In this document: in pieces, positions 5,105 through 7,162 of the stretch
Position numbering within the stretch: position 1 is the first letter of the stretch
How the letters are laid out: every line of letters begins with the position of its first letter
From: Tannerella sp.
GTDB lineage: Bacteria; Bacteroidota; Bacteroidia; Bacteroidales; Tannerellaceae
Direction: 5' to 3'
Length of the DNA stretch: 7,162 bases
Assembly: GCA_031272655.1 (NCBI GenBank)
Contig: JAISTJ010000209.1
Location: 1 to 7,162, forward strand
The notes under the pieces: model-generated
What the model saw: the letters and a program-made list of their open reading frames with translations, nothing else
What the model was told of the DNA's origin: nothing
Databases searched by the model: none
Made by a program: the position numbers and the translations under genes

Positions 5105-5893
5105 ATGAAGCGGTTAAAATATTTTTTTAAAACAAGGGTGAGTTTTTCGAGTGAGGTAAGCAATCATTCTTTCCAGTTGCGTTGTATGCCGCAGGAAAAT
5201 GATTGTCAGACTTTTACATTTGAAAAATGCCGTGTACGACCTTATTGTCTGCTTTCACGTTCGGAAGACTGTTTCGGTAATATCATTCACAGCGGTATAA
5301 TTACCGAACCTCATGATTTGTTCGAATATGAATCACTTGGCGAAGTAATTCTTACAGACAGATATCTGTTAAATGAGCCGCTGAACAGAATTTACTTCTA
5401 TCCGTCCGAGTTAACGTCAATAGATGGATGGTTATTAGAATTACTGCATCAAACTTTACCGTCAGCAAATAAAATATCTATTGAGGAAAAAGTTTCAACT
5501 CTGTCCGAGAAAGTCCATTTAAGTCTTTTATATTCACCATCATATACAAACATTAATACAACGGCAGCCGAAGCGCTTGCACTCGGTCGTGGCGTTTGTC
5601 AGGACTATTCACACATTTTAATAGCGCTGTGCCGCGCCTCCGGCATTGCAGCTCGCTATGTAGCAGGATTTTACGAAGGAGAAAATTACACTCACGCTTG
5701 GGTCGAATATTATGATGACAACAACAGCAAAGGCGTCTGGAGAGCAATAGACCCAACTAATAACCGCCGAATTGAAAGCGGATACATCAAAGTTTCACAT
5801 GGCAGAGATTACAACGACTGCTCAATAGAACGCGGCATATTCACAGGAATTGTACAGCAGCAGATGACTGTCGAACTGGAGGTAACGGGCTGA
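5105..5893 (+). CDS. Transglutaminase-like superfamily protein
   Basis: This 262-residue protein has a papain-like transglutaminase core. The catalytic triad is intact: Cys165 in GRGVCQDYSH (161-170), His197 in THAWVEYY (196-203) and Asp216 in AIDPTNNR (214-221), followed by HGRDYNDC (232-239). Residues about 10-100 form the beta-rich N-terminal region usual for bacterial members of this cassette, ending in an RIYFYPS segment. There is no signal peptide or membrane segment, so the protein is probably cytoplasmic. The family includes proteases, amidases and acyltransferases, and its presence beside an ATP-grasp ligase suggests cleaving or transferring the amide bond that the ligase makes. Five cysteines fall between residues 27 and 56, which is notable. 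I found no promoter in the preceding 54-bp gap, so it is probably cotranscribed with the alpha-E gene. Confidence 0.92.
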   Translation: MKRLKYFFKTRVSFSSEVSNHSFQLRCMPQENDCQTFTFEKCRVRPYCLLSRSEDCFGNIIHSGIITEPHDLFEYESLGEVILTDRYLLNEPLNRIYFYPSELTSIDGWLLELLHQTLPSANKISIEEKVSTLSEKVHLSLLYSPSYTNINTTAAEALALGRGVCQDYSHILIALCRASGIAARYVAGFYEGENYTHAWVEYYDDNNSKGVWRAIDPTNNRRIESGYIKVSHGRDYNDCSIERGIFTGIVQQQMTVELEVTG

Positions 5894-5944
5894 TTGACAT
5901 GTAAACATCTTCAAAAAAATATCGAAAAAGTTATTCTTTTTTAC

Positions 5945-5952
5945 TATTTTTG
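5945..5952 (+). promoter_or_regulatory. Bacteroidota-type -7 box for glutamate dehydrogenase
   Basis: TATTTTTG is an exact TAnnTTTG match ending 23 nt before the ATG at 5976. The region at the -33 distance (about 5920-5926) lacks TTTG, so only the -7 element is convincing. Its position indicates that glutamate dehydrogenase is transcribed separately from the upstream cassette, although no clear terminator separates them. Confidence 0.55.
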
Positions 5953-5975
5953 CCGCATAATATAACACTTTTTTT

Positions 5976-7162
5976 ATGAATACAAATGAAATTATGGCTT
6001 CTTTGGAAGCGAAACATCCGGGTGAGAAAGAGTATATGCAGGCGGTCAGGGAAGTACTGACGAGCATAGAAGACGTTTACAATGAGCATCCTGAGTTCGA
6101 GAGCGCAAAGATTATAGAGCGCTTGGTAGAACCCGACCGCGTGCTGTCGTTCCGAGTTCCTTGGGTTGACGATAGCGGCGAGGTGCATGTCAATCTGGGC
6201 TATCGCGTTCAGTTCAACAATGCGATAGGTCCGTACAAGGGCGGGCTGCGGTTTCACGCCTCGGTTAACCTTTCAATACTTAAATTTCTGGGCTTCGAGC
6301 AGGTCTTTAAGAATGCGCTGACGTCGCTGCCGATGGGTGGCGCCAAGGGTGGTTCCGACTTCTCTATCAGGGGGCGCAGTGACGCCGAAGTGATGCGTTT
6401 CTGCCAGTCGTTTATGTCGGAACTGTGGCACAACATAGGACCGGACGAAGATGTTCCGGCAGGCGACATTGGCGTCGGCGGGCGCGAGATAGGCTACCTC
6501 TACGGTATGTACAAGAAACTGACGCGCCAGCATACCGGCACCATCACCGGCAAGGGATTGGAATATGGCGGCTCAATACTGCGCCCCGAAGCGACCGGCT
6601 TTGGCGGCTTATACTTTGTAAATCAGATGCTTCAAGAGCATGGCATTGACATTAAGGGTAAGACCATCGCGCTGTCAGGCTTCGGCAATGTGGCTTGGGG
6701 TGCGGCTATCAAGGCTAACGAGTTTGGCGCTAAAGTAGTAACGCTTTCAGGTCCTGACGGTTACGTTTACGACCCCGAAGGCGTCAGCGGCGACAAGATA
6801 GATTTCATGCTCGAACTGCGTGCTTCGGGCGAAGATATTGTAGCCCCTTATGCCGATGAGTACAAGTCGGCGACGTTCTTCCCCGACAAACGCCCTTGGG
6901 AGCAGAAGGTGGATATTGCGCTGCCCTGCGCCACACAGAACGAACTCGACATAGCCGACGCCAAGACGCTTATTGCTAACGGCGCTCAGTGCGTTGCAGA
7001 GATTTCCAACATGGGCTGTACTTCGGAGGCTGTCGATTATTTTCTTGACAAGCGCTTCCTGTTTGCGCCCGGCAAGGCTGTGAACGCCGGAGGTGTAGCG
7101 ACCTCCGGGCTTGAGATGACGCAGAACGCGATGCACATCTCTTGGACGCCTGACGAGGTGGA
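5976..7162 (+). CDS. gdhA: Glutamate dehydrogenase, hexameric type, 3' end cut by the window
   Basis: The first 395 residues are present; family members have about 445, so some 50 are missing beyond the edge. The enzyme interconverts glutamate with 2-oxoglutarate and ammonia in the cytoplasm, linking carbon and nitrogen metabolism. Active-site motifs are intact: GPYKGGLRF (Lys88), FKNALTSLPMGGAKGG (Lys112, catalytic Lys124) and PAGDIGVGGREIGY (Asp164). The Rossmann fold starts at SGFGNVAWGAA (234-244). From memory, this stretch and the following TLSGPDGYVYDPEG closely match the NAD-specific Clostridium symbiosum enzyme, so I infer NAD preference, although such genes are often labelled NADP-specific. 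Residues 342-349 read EISNMGCT where E. coli GdhA has a GANMPTT-type sequence. The ATG at 5976 gives an N-terminus matching the family and follows a promoter box. Confidence 0.95.
   Translation, partial: MNTNEIMASLEAKHPGEKEYMQAVREVLTSIEDVYNEHPEFESAKIIERLVEPDRVLSFRVPWVDDSGEVHVNLGYRVQFNNAIGPYKGGLRFHASVNLSILKFLGFEQVFKNALTSLPMGGAKGGSDFSIRGRSDAEVMRFCQSFMSELWHNIGPDEDVPAGDIGVGGREIGYLYGMYKKLTRQHTGTITGKGLEYGGSILRPEATGFGGLYFVNQMLQEHGIDIKGKTIALSGFGNVAWGAAIKANEFGAKVVTLSGPDGYVYDPEGVSGDKIDFMLELRASGEDIVAPYADEYKSATFFPDKRPWEQKVDIALPCATQNELDIADAKTLIANGAQCVAEISNMGCTSEAVDYFLDKRFLFAPGKAVNAGGVATSGLEMTQNAMHISWTPDEV

Noticed and set aside
5925..5941. AAAAAG...CTTTTT inverted repeat after the transglutaminase gene as a terminator
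   Set aside because: The 6-bp stem is almost all A-T and overlaps the likely promoter region of glutamate dehydrogenase. Such pairings are expected by chance in this AT-rich spacer.
6254..7136. Minus-strand open frames opposite glutamate dehydrogenase, the longest at 6747-7136
   Set aside because: The plus strand encodes a fully conserved enzyme. The antisense frames reflect GC-rich third positions and have no domain, promoter or signal.

Overview
The window looks like a chromosomal segment from a member of the Bacteroidota, most likely the Bacteroidales. Four upstream regions carry the -7 motif TAnnTTTG typical of that phylum, and one of them also has a TTTG -33 box 20 bp upstream. Gene starts lack convincing Shine-Dalgarno sequences. 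The protein set (a stand-alone EF-G, a YXWGXW-repeat lipoprotein, a DUF2891 protein and a glutamate dehydrogenase close to the NAD-linked clostridial type) also fits. There are no RNA genes, CRISPR arrays, insertion sequences or phage genes.

Layout: (1) 1-132 is the C-terminal end of an EF-G-type translation factor, followed by a strong intrinsic terminator (162-202). (2) 203-321 is a non-coding stretch packed with short repeats: a perfect 33-bp palindrome, then a GATTGC...GCAATGAC inverted repeat with a second half copy. (3) 322-1116 (minus) encodes a small lipoprotein with WXXGXW repeats and a Ser/Thr-rich tail. It is transcribed divergently from 1220-2284 (plus), an exported DUF2891 protein. 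(4) 2294-2761 (minus) encodes free methionine-(R)-sulfoxide reductase, convergent with the DUF2891 gene and divergent from the next block. (5) 2908-5893 (plus) is a three-gene cassette: circularly permuted ATP-grasp ligase, alpha-E protein and transglutaminase-like cysteine protease/transferase, preceded by the best promoter in the window. (6) 5976 to the window end is a hexameric glutamate dehydrogenase with its own promoter, cut off about 50 residues before its expected C-terminus.

The cassette is the most interesting element. Its three families travel together across bacteria, and the ATP-grasp plus transglutaminase pairing suggests forming and then cutting or transferring amide bonds on an unknown peptide or protein. 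The substrate is not established. Here the ATP-grasp and alpha-E proteins both look shorter than usual, the first gap inside the cassette is an unusual 154-bp low-complexity leader, and the block looks AT-richer than the glutamate dehydrogenase gene. The remaining genes look like ordinary housekeeping or envelope functions.
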